From assembly GCA_007693585.1 (NCBI GenBank), contig REDH01000078.1, positions 1-64,000 on the forward strand: a stretch of 64,000 bases of DNA, in the 5' to 3' direction. Origin of the DNA: Deltaproteobacteria bacterium. Its GTDB lineage: Bacteria; Myxococcota_A; Bradymonadia; REDH01. Below are positions 61,743 to 64,000 of the stretch, in pieces (the first letter of the stretch is position 1; every line of letters starts with the position of its first letter). Position numbers and translations under genes: made by a program. The notes below the pieces were generated by a model. That model saw nothing but the letters and a program-made list of their open reading frames with translations. It had not been told where the DNA came from and ran no database searches.

Positions 61743-64000
61743 CGCGCGGAATCGTCGTGATCATCGGACCGTGGTGGTCCCGGCCAGTGCGGGGGCGTGG
61801 AGCGGATGTGGAGGTCACGTTGCGGGAAGGGGATCTCGATGTCGCGTTCCTTGAAGACCTTCCAGATTTCGAAGCGGATCTTGCCGAGGGCCTCGTCTCG
61901 TCGCTGGCGCGACGCGTCCAGCCAGACGAGGAGGGTCATGGTCACGGCGCTGTCGTCGAATTCGGACAACCAGACATCGGGGGACGGGGTGGTCTCCACC
62001 ATCTCGAACCGGCTCGCGGCTTCCAGCAGCGCGTCGCGGACCACTTCGGGGTCGGCCCCGTAGGAGACGCCTACCGGGATGTGCATCCGGAACAGGCGCT
62101 CGCTGTGGGTCCAGTTGGTGATGGCGCCGTTGACGAGCTCGCTGGACGGGATGACCACCTCGGTGCGGTCCGGGGTCAGGAGGGTCACGCTGCGCATGCC
62201 CACGGCGGTGACCCGGCCGAAGAACTCGTCGCCGATGGAGACGATGTCTCCTTTCTCCACGCTGCGTCCGAACAGCAGGATGAGTCCGCTGACGAGGTTG
62301 CGCGCGATGTCCTGCAGCCCGAAGCCGATGCCGACGCCGAGGGCGCCCGCGAACAGGGCGAGGGAGGCGAAGTCGAAGCCGAGGGACACGAGCCCGAGCA
62401 GGCTTGCGAGCAGCAGCACCAGGTACCGCAGGGTGGTGGAGAGCGCGTAGCCTGCCCCTTCGTCGATGCCGATGCGCGGGTAGACCACGTGCTCCAGACT
62501 CACGCGCAGGACGCGCGCCAGCAGGATGCCGGCGGCCACGAAGACCAGGGCGACGCCGAGCCCATGGACGGAGATGGGGGTCTGGCCGACCATCAGGAAG
62601 GGGCGCTGCAACAGCGCGAGGAGCGGTGGCAGTACCCCGAGCACCTGGAGGAGCAGGGCGCCGAAGACGAGGTAGATGCAGACCCGTGCGAACGAGTCGA
62701 CCTCCGCGAGGAGGGCGGTGACGAAGGGGCTGTCGTCGCTGTGGACTTCTTCCATCCGCGTGGTGAACCAGCGCTGGGCGAGGGCGGCCGCGGCGAGCAG
62801 TCCGAGGAGCAGGTAGCTGCGCAGCAGGATGGTGGAGGCAGCCTGATGGAAGCCGAGCGTCCACAGCAGCAGGAGGATCACGGAAAGCCCGACGATGCTG
62901 GGGAACCACCGTGCGACGAGCCACCGGAAGCGCTGCCAGCGCAGTCCACCGTCCCGTGGCAGGAGCGCGAGCACGGCATTGCGCAGGAGGAAGAAGCGCA
63001 GGGCGAGCACGGTGGCGGCGCCGAGGGTGAGGGTGCGCGCCAGCGCGACCGCGTCGTCCCGGTAACCGGCAGCGTCCAGGACGTCGGCGACCAGGTGGAA
63101 CACCAGCACCCATCGGACGGCGCTGAGCATGGCCCCTTCCAGCCGTTCGACCGCCTCGGGGTCGGCGTGTCGGGCGACGAGGAGCGCGACCTCGTGCAGG
63201 CCGACGAGGGCCAATCGATAGATCAGGAAGATCTGGAGCCCGGCGGTCAGTCCCAGGGTCCACGGTGCGTAGCCGAACACGCCCTGCAGCGGCATGATCG
63301 AGAACAGGAAGAGCGCGGCGGGGATGAGGAGGGCGCCGGCGGTTCGGACGAGAATTCGCGCGATCGCGCGGAGGGCAGGCCAGCGCAGGGCGTCGAGGTC
63401 CATGCGCTCGGCCAGGGACCGCGAGCGTCGGACGAGGAGGCGGTGCTGGCGCCATGCAATGGCGAGCAGCAGGACCATGAGCGTCAGCGCGGCGATGGGT
63501 GGCGCGAGGGCGAGGGGGGAGTCCGCAGCGAGCGAAAGCGTGTCGTCGATCAGTCTGCGGCCCATGCGCTGCAGATCGTCGCGTACGCTCTCGGCGGTCG
63601 CGAGGCCGAATCCGAACGGCACTCGTCGGAAGAACTCCGCGCCCACCATCGGGACCTCCTCCAGATCCTCGGCGCCTGGCCGCCGCACGAGGAGGGACGC
63701 GTCCTCCTCCTCGCCCGCGCTCTCGCCGCCTGCGCTCTCGCCGTCCGCGCTCTCGCCGTCCGCGCTCTCCTGCGGTGCGGTCTCTGCGTCCGCGTTCCCT
63801 GCATCCGCGTCCTGCTCGATGTCCGGAAAGAACTCGAGCGGTGGCCCGGTACTCTCCGCGCGATCCTCCGCCGTCTGCGGTGCGACGCTCGATGGGTCCG
63901 TCAGCGGTTCCGCGCTGCCGGCGGGGGGAAGAAGGAAGAAGAGGCCGGCGACCAGGACGAGGAGGGCGCCCAGGAGGGCGCCCGGATGGCGGGATGGCTG
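61739..64000 (-). CDS. MscS-family mechanosensitive channel, N-terminus cut by window edge
   Basis: About 754 residues are visible and the frame stays open to the window end, so the start lies just beyond. The first visible residues are a signal peptide (HPGALLGALLVLVAGLFFLL, cleaved near AGSA-E). A disordered acidic part follows with ESADG/ESAGG repeats, then a long region with about ten hydrophobic helices, and the MscS core: pore helix LFAGALGVGIGFGLQDIARN, LVSGLILLFGRSVEKGDIV, then the beta domain and C-terminal cytoplasmic domain. Channels of this long kind (MscK/MscM/YnaI-like) open under membrane tension and protect against osmotic down-shock. A GTG at 63688 is a possible but unlikely start, because it would omit the signal peptide. 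Confidence 0.92.
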   Translation of the reverse strand, partial: QPSRHPGALLGALLVLVAGLFFLLPPAGSAEPLTDPSSVAPQTAEDRAESTGPPLEFFPDIEQDADAGNADAETAPQESADGESADGESAGGESAGEEEDASLLVRRPGAEDLEEVPMVGAEFFRRVPFGFGLATAESVRDDLQRMGRRLIDDTLSLAADSPLALAPPIAALTLMVLLLAIAWRQHRLLVRRSRSLAERMDLDALRWPALRAIARILVRTAGALLIPAALFLFSIMPLQGVFGYAPWTLGLTAGLQIFLIYRLALVGLHEVALLVARHADPEAVERLEGAMLSAVRWVLVFHLVADVLDAAGYRDDAVALARTLTLGAATVLALRFFLLRNAVLALLPRDGGLRWQRFRWLVARWFPSIVGLSVILLLLWTLGFHQAASTILLRSYLLLGLLAAAALAQRWFTTRMEEVHSDDSPFVTALLAEVDSFARVCIYLVFGALLLQVLGVLPPLLALLQRPFLMVGQTPISVHGLGVALVFVAAGILLARVLRVSLEHVVYPRIGIDEGAGYALSTTLRYLVLLLASLLGLVSLGFDFASLALFAGALGVGIGFGLQDIARNLVSGLILLFGRSVEKGDIVSIGDEFFGRVTAVGMRSVTLLTPDRTEVVIPSSELVNGAITNWTHSERLFRMHIPVGVSYGADPEVVRDALLEAASRFEMVETTPSPDVWLSEFDDSAVTMTLLVWLDASRQRRDEALGKIRFEIWKVFKERDIEIPFPQRDLHIRSTPPHWPGPPRSDDHDDSAR

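Overview
The window is a very GC-rich chromosomal segment with almost no spacer between genes. It most likely comes from a member of the Myxococcota (former Deltaproteobacteria). The evidence is a block resembling the Myxococcus glt/nfs envelope-motor core, several TPR proteins including one of 4,026 residues, two Ser/Thr kinases fused to PEGA-like domains, an FHA-GAF-AAA+ sigma-54 activator, a B12-binding MerR (CarA/CarH-type) regulator beside an ECF sigma factor, many lipoproteins, and cysteine modules typical of this phylum. I see no rRNA, tRNA, prophage, insertion sequence or CRISPR array. Both window edges cut genes: the first gene lacks its 5' end, and the last (minus strand) lacks only its extreme N-terminus.

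Layout. 0-21 kb (plus strand): a TPR protein cut by the edge, a large periplasmic TPR protein (GltD/AgmU-like), a TPR lipoprotein (GltE/AglT-like), a small exported protein (GltF/CglF-like), an FHA-TM-TonB_C protein (GltG/PglI-like), another TPR lipoprotein, and the 4,026-residue TPR protein (GltI/AgmK-like). 21-31 kb: housekeeping genes (rsmI, comF, rlmH, rsfS, proA), a beta-barrel outer-membrane protein, a membrane protein, and the MerR-B12/ECF sigma pair. 30-36 kb: a polyprenol-phosphate sugar transferase, adenosine deaminase, an unrecognised small gene pair, a PEGA kinase and a DUF2007 protein. 36-40 kb: a lipoprotein/ATPase/permease operon of MacB-LolCDE type. 40-47 kb: recN, an M23 peptidase, a membrane protein with Ig-like domains and a VWA lipoprotein, all with strongly C-ending codons. 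47-57 kb (mostly minus): a kinase, a membrane protein, the sigma-54 activator, a good sigma-54 promoter, and a tightly overlapping four-gene envelope operon of unknown function. 57-64 kb: a lipoprotein, PrkA kinase, an OmpA lipoprotein with a small periplasmic partner, and an MscS-family channel.

How the genes may work together. The first block probably builds a trans-envelope complex: FHA/TonB energy transducer in the inner membrane, TPR proteins in the periplasm, lipoproteins at the outer membrane. The 48-57 kb block looks like a signalling-to-envelope circuit: the FHA-GAF activator sits directly upstream of a -24/-12 promoter that faces the four-gene operon. The ECF/CarH-like pair looks like a light- or B12-responsive switch whose targets lie outside the window. 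Function calls rest on motifs read by eye; no database search was possible.
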